The position numbers and the translations under genes are program-made. DNA of 64,000 bases from Nocardiopsis sp. ATB16-24 (lineage in GTDB: Bacteria; Actinomycetota; Actinomycetes; Streptosporangiales; Streptosporangiaceae). The notes beneath the pieces are model-generated. The model was not told the origin of the DNA and ran no database searches. It worked only from the letters and a program-made list of their open reading frames with translations. The DNA lies in assembly GCF_030271535.1 (NCBI RefSeq), contig NZ_JASCXJ010000024.1, positions 23,476 through 87,475 of the forward strand, written 5' to 3'. This document shows positions 29,799 to 39,222 of this stretch, piece after piece (positions within the stretch are counted from its first letter, which is position 1; the number at the start of each line of letters is the position of its first letter).

Positions 29799-30539
29799 TC
29801 AACCGACCGGGACGACGATCGGATCCCCCACGCCGAAGATCGGCTCGTACCGCAACTCGGTGACCGAGACCTCGCCCACCACGGCGATCTGGCCGGAGGT
29901 GCTGTCGCCGGGGGCGAGGTCGCCGGTGGCGAAATGGGTGATGTCGGCGAAGATCGCCTCGCCCCAGTCGTTGCGCTCGGTCCCGTCGGAGAGCACCGTC
30001 GTGAAGTACATCGGGTTGACGTCGAAGGGCTCGTCGCCGTTGTTGGTGATCTCCACGTCCACCACCGTGTAGACGGTGTCGTCGATGACGTCGCCCGTGG
30101 TGCCCGACTGGGTGGCGGTCATGCTGACGCCCTGTTCTTCGGCCGCGGGCTCCTCCTCGTCCTCCGTCACCTCCTCCTGCGCGCTCTCCTCCACCGTCGT
30201 GGGGGCGGAGGAGGCGGCATCATCGTCGGCGGACAGGAAGGCCGCGAACACGATGACGGCGACCACGAGGAGGATGACGCCGAAGCACGCGCCGACGCCG
30301 AGGACGACCTTGGCGAAGGTGGACATGCCCTTCTTCGGCGGCGGGCCGTACGGGAAGCCCCCGCCGGGGGGACCCGGGGGCGTTCCGTGGGGAGGCTGTC
30401 CACCGTACGGGGGCCGTCCGTCATGAGGCCCTCCATACGGAGGAGGACCTCCGTGGGGAGGGTGACCGCCGGGCGGAGGTCCGGGAGGGCCGCCGTAGGG
30501 AGGCTGTGGGGGGCCGGAAGGGGGCTGGGGGTAGGACAC
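29799..30539 (-). CDS. DUF4352 membrane-anchored protein, Pro/Gly-rich N-terminus
   Basis: 246 residues: a cytosolic Pro/Gly/His-rich segment (1-75), one membrane helix (about 82-107), an acidic linker and an extracytoplasmic DUF4352 immunoglobulin-like domain (about 140-246; VDVEITNNGDEPFDVNP). GTG 30539 has GGAG at 7-8 nt; 27 further in-frame codons upstream show no homology. Function unknown; DUF4352 proteins are common actinobacterial surface proteins. A second DUF4352 protein at 37 kb shares this plan. Confidence 0.82.
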   Translation of the reverse strand: MSYPQPPSGPPQPPYGGPPGPPPGGHPPHGGPPPYGGPHDGRPPYGGQPPHGTPPGPPGGGFPYGPPPKKGMSTFAKVVLGVGACFGVILLVVAVIVFAAFLSADDDAASSAPTTVEESAQEEVTEDEEEPAAEEQGVSMTATQSGTTGDVIDDTVYTVVDVEITNNGDEPFDVNPMYFTTVLSDGTERNDWGEAIFADITHFATGDLAPGDSTSGQIAVVGEVSVTELRYEPIFGVGDPIVVPVG

Positions 30540-30858
30540 TCGTGTGCTCCGGTCTCTCGTACACGACGGGCGGGGGTGTGACGTACCGCGGCCTGGAGGC
30601 CCGTGCACCGGACGGAGCACGCGCGGCCGTCAGGACATTATCCGACGGGAGGGACCCGTCGCGCGTGCCGGTGCCCACCCGGCCCACACGGGAACAGACG
30701 CCTCCCCTGGTCGACGGGTTCCGTTATCCCACCGTGGCCGGTACCGGTCCGTTCTGGTCGACTTCGGGTACTACGCTGTGTCGTAGAAGCCGCCCCGTCA
30801 CGGCCGGGGCGGACCGCCACACGGCGGGCGGACGGCAGGCACGGCGAGCGGAGGCGGC
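30540..30858. other. Divergent intergenic region
   Basis: 319 nt between divergent membrane-protein genes. A perfect palindrome CCGGTACCGG lies at 30738-30747 and GGGTAC at 30766-30771, but no matching -35 element was found. No gene seen. Confidence 0.4.
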
Positions 30859-31221
30859 GTGGTCGACTGGCTGACCATGACGGTTCAGATGGTGTCGCTG
30901 GCGATGGCCGGCTGGTGTCTCGTCTCCACCTTCCGTGACCAGCCCATGGTGGTCCCCCACCTGGTCGGCATGGGAGTGCTGTGGCTGCTCGTCCTCGGGC
31001 AGGTGGTCGTCTCCGTCGTCGCCATGATCGGTGGCGACATGCCCGCCGAACCGGTCATGTTCGTGTCCTACCTGGCCACCGTGGCCCTGTTGCCACCCGC
31101 GTGCGCGGTGTGGGGCTTCATGGAACGCAGCAAGTGGGGCCCCGCCGTGATCGCCTTCGCCTGCCTGATCCTGCCGGTCCTGTTCGTCCGGCTCGAACAA
31201 CTCTGGAACCCCGTTGTCTGA
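30859..31221 (+). CDS. Small integral membrane protein, function unknown
   Basis: 120 residues with about four hydrophobic helices (roughly 5-25, 38-60, 65-87, 93-112) and no recognised domain. GTG 30859 has GCGGAGGC upstream. It overlaps the next gene by 8 nt, so the two membrane proteins are co-expressed and may form one complex. I do not recognise a function. Confidence 0.7.
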   Translation: MVDWLTMTVQMVSLAMAGWCLVSTFRDQPMVVPHLVGMGVLWLLVLGQVVVSVVAMIGGDMPAEPVMFVSYLATVALLPPACAVWGFMERSKWGPAVIAFACLILPVLFVRLEQLWNPVV

Positions 31222-31630
31222 GACCTCCGCCGCCAGGACCCTTCGTACCGGTCCCGGACGCGTCCTCGTCGCCGTCTACGCGGTGTTCGCGCTCGCCGCG
31301 ACCGCACGGGGCGGCTTCCAACTGGCCACGAAGTTCCACGAGGCTCCGCTGGCCTACACCCTGTCGCTGATCGCCGGGGTGATCTACCTGGTGGCCGCGA
31401 TCGGCCTGGCGCGGGCCGGACGGACCTCCCGTCTGGTCGCCCTGGTCTCGTGCACCATCGAGGCGGTCGGTGTGCTGGTGGTGGGCGCCGCCAGCGTGTT
31501 CTGGCCCGCGGTGTTCCCCGATGACACGGTGTGGTCGAACTTCGGCGGCGGCTACCTGTTCATCCCGCTGGTCCTGCCGGCGCTCGGACTGTGGTGGATC
31601 CTTCGGGTGCACCGCATGGACCGGAACTGA
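31214..31630 (+). CDS. Integral membrane protein, function unknown
   Basis: 138 residues with four predicted helices and the segment RTGPGRVLVAVYAVFALAATARGG, a pattern I associate with a conserved actinomycete membrane protein family lacking a named function. The TTG at 31214 overlaps the end of the preceding membrane gene by 8 nt; no better start lies downstream before the first helix. Translational coupling with the upstream gene is likely. Confidence 0.7.
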   Translation: MSETSAARTLRTGPGRVLVAVYAVFALAATARGGFQLATKFHEAPLAYTLSLIAGVIYLVAAIGLARAGRTSRLVALVSCTIEAVGVLVVGAASVFWPAVFPDDTVWSNFGGGYLFIPLVLPALGLWWILRVHRMDRN

Positions 31631-31653
31631 TCCTCCACGAGCGGGCACGGAGT

Positions 31654-31659
31654 TAGGGT
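31654..31659 (+). promoter_or_regulatory. -10 element of a probable leaderless transcript
   Basis: TAGGGT is followed after 7 nt by the rhodanese ATG at 31667, the spacing expected when transcription starts at the A of the start codon. No good -35 is visible. Confidence 0.45.
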
Positions 31660-31666
31660 GTCACCC

Positions 31667-32518
31667 ATGTCCGCACCTTTGACGCTTCCGGTGGCCGTCT
31701 CCGCCGACTGGCTCATCGAACACCGTGACCAGGTCGTCGTCGTCGACTCCCGTTGGTACCTCGACGGCCGCTCGGGCCGTGACGCCCACCGCTCCGGTCA
31801 CCTCCCGGGCGCGGTCTTCACCGACCTGGACACCGATCTGGCCGCGCCGGCCGGTGCCGAGGTCGGCCGCCACCCACTTCCCTCCCCCACCGACTTCGCC
31901 GAAGCCCTCGGCCGTCTGGGCATCGGCGACGACGCCCGTGTGGTCGTCTACGACGACGCGGGGGGATCGGTCGCGTCCCGCCTCGTGTGGATGCTGCGTG
32001 TCATCGGCACGCCCGCGGCCTTCCTGGACGGCGGGATCCAGGCGTGGACGGGTGGACTGGAGGAGGGGGACGTCGTCCCCGAACCGGTCGACCGCACCCC
32101 CGTCCCCTGGCCGCCGGACCGGATCGCCGACACCGACACCGTACGGGACCGGCTCGAAGACCCCGCGCACCTGCTGCTCGACGCCCGTGTCCACGGCCGT
32201 TACACCGGTGAACGACCCGCGCCCGTCGACGCCCGCCCAGGGCACGTTCCGGGTGCCCGCAGCGCGGAATGGGTCCAGAACCTGGACGGCGACGGGTTCC
32301 TGGCCGACCCGCGAACCCTGCGCGAACGCTTCGCCGCCCTGGGCGCGGACTCCGCGGACACCATCACCGCCTATTGCGGATCCGGCGTCACCGCGTGCCA
32401 CGACCTACTGGCCCTGGAACACGCCGGATACACCGGCACACGCCTGTACCCCGGTTCGTGGAGTCTCTGGGGAGGCGACGACTCCCTGCCGGTGGAGACG
32501 GGTGATCCCCACGCATGA
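31667..32518 (+). CDS. Thiosulfate/3-mercaptopyruvate sulfurtransferase (tandem rhodanese)
   Basis: 283 residues with two rhodanese domains. The N-terminal one (about 5-125) is inactive by design; the C-terminal one (about 145-280) carries the active-site Cys in AYCGSGVTAC, the loop length and sequence of thiosulfate sulfurtransferases. The enzyme moves sulfane sulfur to cyanide or other acceptors in the cytosol. ATG 31667 fits a leaderless message; GTG 31658, three codons upstream, is the alternative with GGAG at 5 nt. The gene ends at a strong terminator. Confidence 0.9.
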   Translation: MSAPLTLPVAVSADWLIEHRDQVVVVDSRWYLDGRSGRDAHRSGHLPGAVFTDLDTDLAAPAGAEVGRHPLPSPTDFAEALGRLGIGDDARVVVYDDAGGSVASRLVWMLRVIGTPAAFLDGGIQAWTGGLEEGDVVPEPVDRTPVPWPPDRIADTDTVRDRLEDPAHLLLDARVHGRYTGERPAPVDARPGHVPGARSAEWVQNLDGDGFLADPRTLRERFAALGADSADTITAYCGSGVTACHDLLALEHAGYTGTRLYPGSWSLWGGDDSLPVETGDPHA

Positions 32519-32541
32519 GCGGTCCGGGGACCTCTCCCACC

Positions 32542-32578
32542 ACGGCCGTTCAGAGGCAAGGCCCCTCTGAACGGCCGT
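32542..32578 (+). terminator. Intrinsic terminator after rhodanese gene
   Basis: A perfect 15-bp stem (ACGGCCGTTCAGAGG arm, loop CAAGGCC) followed by TTTTCCTGTT. Confidence 0.9.
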
Positions 32579-32728
32579 TTTCCTGTTCTCCTCCGGTCAT
32601 ATTCGGAACCCCGCGTCCGAAATCCGCATCAGAAGAATCAGTAGGATTGCCGCCCCAGGGGACAAGAGAGGTATCACTCCCCCGTACCGCACACCCCGAT
32701 CCCCCCGTCCCAGAGCGAAACGAGGAAC

Positions 32729-33334
<606 letters not shown>

Positions 33335-33341
33335 TCCGGAC

Positions 33342-33932
33342 GTGCGCGCGAGCATCAGCGTCCCCTTCGTCGACACCTGCGCCGACGATCTGGTCTGGAC
33401 CCTGGGCCACCCGCCGGTCGACCCCCTGGCCTCCCGCACGCTGCGGGTCGCCGGCGCCCGGATCGAACTGCGCGTGCTCGGAGCCTCCCACCAGGTGGTC
33501 GTCACGCCGGAACCGACGGATGCGGCGTTGATCTCGCCGGGTTCCTCTCCGGCGGGCGAACCGGTGGAGGCGGCCGGCACGACGACGAAGGACCTTACGG
33601 CGGACGAGCCGCTGGTGGAGACCGTGGCGTGTCTGCCCGGCCTGCCCGGTGGGCTGCCCTCCAGCACCGAACGTCCCCACATGGGCGGTTACCGTTTCGA
33701 CTCCTCGGTGGAGTCGCTGTCCCCCACGGAACTGGCCCACCGCGTGGACCGGCTCCACCGCGAGGTCTCCGGTTCTCCGAGTGGGTTGCTCGTCACCTTC
33801 CCCGGTGACCACCTCGCGATCACCGCGCTGCACCTGACCCTCGGCAGCGGAGAACAACTCCATTGGCGCACCTGGCACGCCTATCCCCAAAGCGGCGAAC
33901 TGGTGACGACCATGTCGACCGTGACACCCTGA
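33342..33932 (+). CDS. DUF2617 family protein
   Basis: 196 residues, cytosolic, matching DUF2617 (start RASISVPFVDTCADDLVWTLG; later GYRFDSSVESLS and LLVTFPGDHLAITAL). GTG 33342 has GGGAG 11 nt upstream, inside the end of the DUF4178 gene 7 nt away, so the genes are coupled. No catalytic residues can be named. It is a constant member of this aminopropyltransferase neighbourhood. Confidence 0.82.
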   Translation: MRASISVPFVDTCADDLVWTLGHPPVDPLASRTLRVAGARIELRVLGASHQVVVTPEPTDAALISPGSSPAGEPVEAAGTTTKDLTADEPLVETVACLPGLPGGLPSSTERPHMGGYRFDSSVESLSPTELAHRVDRLHREVSGSPSGLLVTFPGDHLAITALHLTLGSGEQLHWRTWHAYPQSGELVTTMSTVTP

Positions 33933-33947
33933 CCCCGAGGAAGACAC

Positions 33948-34286
33948 ATGGCCCCTTACTCCGGTGGAGCCACGGCTCCCAGAAACCGCGGCGCGGCGAC
34001 CATGCTCATGCTGGCCGGTGTCGTCGTACTGCTGCTCCTGCTGACGGCGTGCTCCAACGACAACAGCGCGGACTGTCGGCCGTCGAACGAACCCACGAGT
34101 TCCACCCACAGCGCCTCACGCCTGTCCACTCCGAGCCCCTCCCCCACCGAGGAGTGCCGCAACCGCAGCGGCGGCGGAGGCGGAGGCGGTGGTTTCTTCT
34201 TCTTCGGTGGCGGCGGTGGCGGCGGCTCCAACAGCGGCGGCAGCGGCAGCGACACCCGCGGCGGCGGCAGCGGGTTCGGCAAGTAG
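33948..34286 (+). CDS. Small Gly/Phe-rich putative lipoprotein
   Basis: 112 residues. A hydrophobic stretch ends in the lipobox LLTAC, giving a mature chain anchored at Cys, then a Ser/Thr/Pro-rich segment with two more Cys, and finally a run of eight Gly, four Phe and seven Gly followed by Ser/Gly repeats. GAGGAAG precedes ATG 33948, and it lies 15 nt after the DUF2617 stop. The position corresponds to the DUF4247 gene in similar clusters, but I cannot confirm that domain here. Confidence 0.7.
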   Translation: MAPYSGGATAPRNRGAATMLMLAGVVVLLLLLTACSNDNSADCRPSNEPTSSTHSASRLSTPSPSPTEECRNRSGGGGGGGGFFFFGGGGGGGSNSGGSGSDTRGGGSGFGK

Positions 34287-34436
34287 GGCGCGTGGGCCCG
34301 TAGCCCCTGGTAGGGGACCTGGCGGAGCCGAGTAGGGTGCCGTTCCGGGAGCGGTCACCCGTTCCCCGAGGTCCGGCCCCCCGGCCGCCGCACCGGGTTC
34401 CGTCCTCCTCACCGTCCCTGGAAAGAAGTACTCCAC

Positions 34437-36002
34437 GTGACCCAGTCCCAGGCCCCCCTTCGGCCCAGACTCCCGGTTCCGGCCCGGGCGGCCCGGTTCC
34501 TCGTGCTGCTGGCGGTGTTCATCTGCGCCGCCTGCGGCCTGGTGTACGAGCTGGCTCTCGTCGCCATCGGCAGCTACCTGCTGGGCGACACCATCACCCA
34601 GGCCTCCGTGGTCCTGTCCGTGATGGTGTTCGCCATGGGCGTGGGGTCCCTGCTGTCCAAACGCTTCCAGTCGCGTCCCGCCGTGTCCTTCGCGGTGATC
34701 GAGGGTCTGCTCTCCCTGGTCGGCGGCTTCTCCGTACTGTTGTTGTACGGGGCCTTCGCCTGGTTCTCCGCCTACCAACCGGCCCTGGTCCTGTTGTCGT
34801 TCGTCATCGGCGTGCTCATCGGCATGGAGATCCCCCTGTTGATGACGTTGATCCAGCGCATCCGCAGGCAGGAGGCCTCCGAGGCGGTCGCCGACCTGTT
34901 CGCGGCCGACTACGTGGGCGGTCTGATCGGGGGCCTGGCGTTCCCGTTCCTGCTCCTGCCGTTGTTGGGCCTGCCCAGGGGAGCGCTGATGGTGGGCGCG
35001 CTGAACGCGGTGGTCGGCGTGGCGGTGGTGCTGTGGTTGTTCCGGGGGGAGCTGGGTCGGCTCGCCCGCGCGGTCCTGGGCGTCGGCCTGCTCCTCATCG
35101 TCACCCTGCTCGGTCTGGCCTATCTCTACGCGGACCAGTTCGAGATGGACGCACGTCAGGCCCTCTACCGCGACCCGATCGTGCACGCCGAGCGCTCCGA
35201 GTACCAGGAGATCGTGGTCACCAGGTCCTTCGACGGCGAGGACGTGCGGATGTTCCTCAACGGGGACCTCCAGTTCTCCACCCTGGACGAATACCGCTAC
35301 CACGAGTCGCTCGTCCACCCGGCGATGGCGGGACCGCGCGGGAACGTGCTGGTGCTCGGCGGCGGCGATGGTCTGGCCCTGCGCGAGATCCTCTCCTACG
35401 ACGACGTGGACGCGGTGACCCTGGTGGACCTGGATCCGGCCGTGGTCGCACTCGCCTCCAGCGACCCGGTGATCAGCGACCTGAACGAGGACTCCTTCGA
35501 TGATCCGCGCCTGGAGGTCGTCAACACCGACGCCTTCCAGTGGCTGCGCGAGAACCGGGAACGTTTCGACGTGGTCGTCGCGGACCTGCCGGACGGAACC
35601 GACGTCGGCACCGCCAAGCTCTACACCGTCGAGTTCTACTCGCTCCTGGGTCGGGCCCTGTCCGAGGAGGGTCGGGTGGTGGTGCAGGCGGGCTCGCCCT
35701 TCTTCGCCCCGGAGGCCTACTGGGGCGTGGGGCGCTCCCTGGAGGACGCCGGACTCTCCGCCACCCCCTACAACGTGGACGTGCCGACGTTCGGCAACTG
35801 GGGCTTCTATCTCGCCGGCGCCGACGGCGCTCCCGAGTTGCGCGTTCCCGAGGACGCTCCCGACCTGCGCTTCCTCGACGATTCCCTGCTCGCCGCCGCC
35901 CAGGTCTTTCCTCTGGACCGCCGTGAGCCGGAGGTGGAGGAGACCACCCTCATGCATCCCCGGGTGATCGACCACCACCGGGGAGCATGGCGAGGGTACT
36001 GA
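34437..36002 (+). CDS. speE: Membrane-bound spermidine-synthase-like aminopropyltransferase
   Basis: 521 residues. The first 230 residues hold about seven membrane helices; the C-terminal 280 are a spermidine/spermine synthase domain with the decarboxy-SAM-binding loop VLVLGGGDGLALREI near 303, LVDLDP, and PDGTDVGTAKLYTVEFY, which contains the catalytic Asp region. The family transfers aminopropyl groups from decarboxylated SAM; the natural acceptor of membrane-fused members is unsettled. GTG 34437 follows GGAAAGAAG. It closes the DUF4178-DUF2617-lipoprotein cluster; a TAGGGT at 34333 may give it an extra promoter. Confidence 0.85.
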   Translation: MTQSQAPLRPRLPVPARAARFLVLLAVFICAACGLVYELALVAIGSYLLGDTITQASVVLSVMVFAMGVGSLLSKRFQSRPAVSFAVIEGLLSLVGGFSVLLLYGAFAWFSAYQPALVLLSFVIGVLIGMEIPLLMTLIQRIRRQEASEAVADLFAADYVGGLIGGLAFPFLLLPLLGLPRGALMVGALNAVVGVAVVLWLFRGELGRLARAVLGVGLLLIVTLLGLAYLYADQFEMDARQALYRDPIVHAERSEYQEIVVTRSFDGEDVRMFLNGDLQFSTLDEYRYHESLVHPAMAGPRGNVLVLGGGDGLALREILSYDDVDAVTLVDLDPAVVALASSDPVISDLNEDSFDDPRLEVVNTDAFQWLRENRERFDVVVADLPDGTDVGTAKLYTVEFYSLLGRALSEEGRVVVQAGSPFFAPEAYWGVGRSLEDAGLSATPYNVDVPTFGNWGFYLAGADGAPELRVPEDAPDLRFLDDSLLAAAQVFPLDRREPEVEETTLMHPRVIDHHRGAWRGY

Positions 36003-36352
36003 CACGCCCCTCCTCGGGGGGAAAGGGCACCGCGCGGCCTGAGGACCTGGGCCGGTGGGCGGCCACGCGGTGTGTCTGACAGGGGGGTCGAAGGGGTGGT
36101 CGATGAGGGCGGACGCCCGTCCCGGTCCTCGCTTCCGGTCGGTCGCCACGGCCCGGTCCATCCTGTCCCGGTGTCCGGGACGGGGAGGGGCGCCACGCCG
36201 CTCCAGACACATCGCCGAACAAGCCCTTACTCAGACTTTCCCCTCCTTTTCACCCCAGACAGCCCAGATAACCCAGACCGGCCAGAGAGCCCGTGTGCGG
36301 AGCCGAGCCGTGGGGAATGGAGTCGCTCTTCGGAGGGTGGGGGTGCTCCGGA
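36003..36352. other. Gene-less convergent region
   Basis: 350 nt between the aminopropyltransferase and the convergent flavodoxin gene. Apart from a small CCCC/GGGG stem at about 36008-36020 I see nothing; the right part (36240-36290) is pyrimidine/adenine-rich without structure. Confidence 0.5.
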
Positions 36353-36811
36353 TCAGGCGCGCTCCAACGCGGCGAGCGCCGTGACGGCGCCCAACTCCCA
36401 GCAGGCCTCTCGTGCTCCGGCGTCCAGGCGACCGGTCACGGTGACCGGCGGACGGTGCCTCTCCCAGCCGATGCCCTTGGCGATGGACTCCACGGACCGC
36501 ACCGCGCCGGCGGTGTCGTTGTCCCCGTGCACGTACAGACCGTAGGGAAGTCCCCTCGTCGTCTCCTGCGCGGGGTAGTAGACGGTGTCGAAGAAGACCT
36601 TGAGGGCTCCGGACATGTACCCGATGTTGGCCGGGGTCCCCAGGATCAGGGCGTCCGCGCCGAACAGATCGCTGGCCGTGGCCGACAGCGCCGCCTCGGT
36701 CCGTACCTCCACTCCCTCGATCTCGTCGTCACGGGCACCGTCGAGCACGGCCTCCAACAACTCCTGGGTGGCGGGGGAGACCGTGTGGTGAACGATGAGC
36801 AGTCGTGCCAT
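36353..36811 (-). CDS. Flavodoxin-family NAD(P)H-dependent oxidoreductase
   Basis: 152 residues with a flavodoxin-like fold: VHHTVSPATQELLEAVLDG forms the FMN phosphate loop and LGTPANIGYMSGALKVFFD the flavin-binding segment with substrate-facing Tyr. This resembles WrbA-like or NADPH-dependent FMN reductases; the partner is unknown. On the minus strand TAGGGT ends 6 nt before the ATG, so the message is probably leaderless. It is monocistronic. Confidence 0.83.
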   Translation of the reverse strand: MARLLIVHHTVSPATQELLEAVLDGARDDEIEGVEVRTEAALSATASDLFGADALILGTPANIGYMSGALKVFFDTVYYPAQETTRGLPYGLYVHGDNDTAGAVRSVESIAKGIGWERHRPPVTVTGRLDAGAREACWELGAVTALAALERA

Positions 36812-37092
36812 GCCCTCACCCTAGGCCGTACCCCTTCGCGGTCCCCGCCCATGCTCCTCCTCGCCTCCAGGAGGCCCCTCCGCTCGGACGACCCGAGCAC
36901 GAGGAACTTCGGTGCCCACGGCGTTTCCGGTCCGTCTCGAAGACCCCGGGGCCTTCTCTTCGCGACACCCGTGGCGTGCGCCGATCGGCCGGTCCCCGTC
37001 CCGCACACTGGAGGTCGGCAGCGCGTCCGCCGACTCCGGGACGGAGGCGCACCGAGCGTTCGCACCATCGCACCGGAAAGCGGGGCCCGAGC

Positions 37093-37788
37093 ATGAGTCA
37101 GCCTCCTTCGCGGGACCCCGGCCAGGGGCCCTGGAACGGCGGCCGGCCACCCATGATCCCGCCGCCCCCAACCGAGGTCGGCCCTCCGGGAGGTACGCAC
37201 GACCCTGAGGACTCGTCCGGATCTCCCCCGTCACGAGACCCCCGGGGCCCGGGCAGGGCCTCCCCCTGGCTGTGGATCGGCCTGGGGTGCGGTGGCCTGT
37301 TCGTCCTCGGCGTCGTCCTGGTCGTGCTGATCGCCTTCGTCCTCGACGACCGCGGTCAGGACGGCGACGCCCCGGAAAGCGGGGGCACGGGCGCGCCGAC
37401 CACCACCGCCGCCCCGAGGATGAACGACACCGTCGAGCACGACGGCATCCTCTTCACGGTCACCGACACCGAGGTCACCGACGAGATCGGTGACCACAGC
37501 CCTCTCGGTGAGTACCTCATCGTGCACATCGACGTCGCCAACGCGGGTGTCGACGAGTTCTGGCGGGACGAACAACACGTGTACACCTCCTCCGGAGAGC
37601 GGGTCGAGGAGGACTACGGCGCCACGCTGAAACTCAAGAGCCCCATCTGGCAGGACCTCCCCGTCGACGGCACCCCGGTGGGCGTCAGCATCGCCTTCGA
37701 CGTGGAGTCCGCCTCCGACGTCTCCCACATCGGCCTGAGTTCACGTTTCCGTGGGGGCAACGAGATCAAGGTCGCCTTGGGGGACTGA
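37093..37788 (+). CDS. DUF4352 membrane-anchored protein (second copy)
   Basis: 231 residues: a Pro/Gly-rich cytosolic start (1-55), one membrane helix (about 58-83), a Thr/Gly linker and a DUF4352 domain (about 112-231; EYLIVHIDVANAGVDEFW). ATG 37093 is chosen because the coding signal and family start there; the ribosome site is weak (GAAAGCGGGG). It shares architecture with the protein at 29.8-30.5 kb but little sequence identity, so the two are distant paralogues. Function unknown. Confidence 0.8.
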   Translation: MSQPPSRDPGQGPWNGGRPPMIPPPPTEVGPPGGTHDPEDSSGSPPSRDPRGPGRASPWLWIGLGCGGLFVLGVVLVVLIAFVLDDRGQDGDAPESGGTGAPTTTAAPRMNDTVEHDGILFTVTDTEVTDEIGDHSPLGEYLIVHIDVANAGVDEFWRDEQHVYTSSGERVEEDYGATLKLKSPIWQDLPVDGTPVGVSIAFDVESASDVSHIGLSSRFRGGNEIKVALGD

Positions 37789-37883
37789 CCCGGCCCGTGG
37801 GGGTGGCGGCTCCGCCGACGCGACACCGGGATCGGAGGGCAAGTCCCAGCAGCCCGTGTCACCAACCTCACCGAACAGCACAC

Positions 37884-38957
37884 CTAGGCGGCCATGCCCC
37901 GCTCGTCGTCGAGCCCGAGCCCGGCGAGCGTGGTGTTGATGTCACGGGTCACTCTGGCGAATTCGCGGGTGGACAACCAGAGCTTGTAGACGATCAGCAG
38001 TTCGAAGGCGAACATCAGCGCGGCGGAGACGGCGATCGTCACGAGCATGCCGACGGTGGAGAGGACACCGACCAGCGGCGCGATGATGAACACGCCCATC
38101 TGGAACTCGATCCCGCTGAACAGGTGCGGACGGATGCGGTTCTCACGCAGGACGTCACGGAAGCGCCGGTACCAGGGGAAGCGCCTGTCGAAGCCCTTCT
38201 GGAGCGCGGTGCTCTGGATCTGGCGGGCCTTGTGCCCCGGTGTGACGACGACCGACTCCTCCCGCCGCCCGGCCTCCTCTTCGGCGGACGCCCGAACCGG
38301 GGTGTTGACCTTCTCCGCCTCGCCGATGGAGACCTTGTCGTCGTCCTCGTCCAGACCGTCGCCACCGTCCTGGTCCACGCCGAACCGGGCGGCGATCCTA
38401 CGGACACCGCTGGTGTCCTGCTGCTCCATGTTCTCCTCGACCTCACGGATGGCCTGGACGATGTGCCGCCGCATCGCGGTCCGCACCTTGGCCATCTGGG
38501 GGGAGTTGAGGTAGCGGAACATGTCGGTGAAGACGATGCCCAGGGCGAACCAGAGAAAGACGGGGTCCCCGCTCTGGGCGAACTGGCCTCCCATGAGTGC
38601 GATGGCGCAGACCAGGACACGGATGCGGTCGAACACGTAGTCGAGCCAACTGCCGAACACGGAGCCGGTGCCCTTGAGGCGGGCGATCTTGCCGTCCATG
38701 CAGTCGAGTACGAAGCTCAGATGGAAGAGCACGGCACCGGCTAGCAGCCAGTACCAGTCCGCGAGGAAGAAGCACCCCGCTGCGGCGAGACCGAGCACGA
38801 GCGCCCCGGTCGTCAGCTGGTCGGGGGTGAGGGAGGTCCTGTTCGCGGTCACCTTGACCAGTCGGGAGGCGAACGGATCGACCAGCCAGACCGTCCACCA
38901 CGAGTCTCGCGGTTTATAGGTCCGCTCTCGTACATCGCTAAGGGTGAAATAAGGCAT
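37884..38957 (-). CDS. CDP-alcohol phosphatidyltransferase family protein
   Basis: 357 residues with the full motif D-G-x2-A-R-x8-G-x3-D-x3-D at 88-110 (MDGKIARLKGTG, GSWLDYVFD). These membrane enzymes join a CDP-activated lipid to an alcohol to make phospholipids. The helices before and after the motif are normal, but residues about 145-225 form a long charged insertion (DGGDGLDEDDD, EEEAGRREE) between membrane segments, probably a cytosolic loop. ATG 38957 has GGAG at 8 nt; GTG 38975 is an in-frame alternative. The head group cannot be assigned. Confidence 0.85.
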   Translation of the reverse strand: MPYFTLSDVRERTYKPRDSWWTVWLVDPFASRLVKVTANRTSLTPDQLTTGALVLGLAAAGCFFLADWYWLLAGAVLFHLSFVLDCMDGKIARLKGTGSVFGSWLDYVFDRIRVLVCAIALMGGQFAQSGDPVFLWFALGIVFTDMFRYLNSPQMAKVRTAMRRHIVQAIREVEENMEQQDTSGVRRIAARFGVDQDGGDGLDEDDDKVSIGEAEKVNTPVRASAEEEAGRREESVVVTPGHKARQIQSTALQKGFDRRFPWYRRFRDVLRENRIRPHLFSGIEFQMGVFIIAPLVGVLSTVGMLVTIAVSAALMFAFELLIVYKLWLSTREFARVTRDINTTLAGLGLDDERGMAA

Positions 38958-39222
38958 TTCTGGGGCTCCAGACACGGATCTTCACAAGGGGGTTCGCGGG
39001 GAAGATGAACGACATGAACACCAGGGGGGTTACTGACGATCCATATGAGAGGAAAACTGAAGAGATCATCGGAAAGCGTCGTGCGGGCGAACGACGACAT
39101 CACGGGGAAAGCGCGCCCCACAGGGCTCCGCCGCCACGGTGAAGACCCCTCCCCTCCTCGTCGGCGCCATATCCGGGGGTACCAAGACCGGCACCTGTGA
39201 GACGCACCGACGACCCCTCGGG

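Noticed and set aside
30766..30771. GGGTAC as a SigB -10 element before the membrane-protein pair
   Set aside because: No GNNT at 14-16 nt upstream.
34116..36212. Nearly 700-codon minus-strand frame opposite the aminopropyltransferase
   Set aside because: Low-complexity His/Gln/Gly composition typical of a shadow frame; the plus-strand gene has clear motifs.
36818..37092. Longer start for the second DUF4352 protein
   Set aside because: The extension back to 36805 is Arg/Pro-rich shadow sequence and runs into the flavodoxin promoter.
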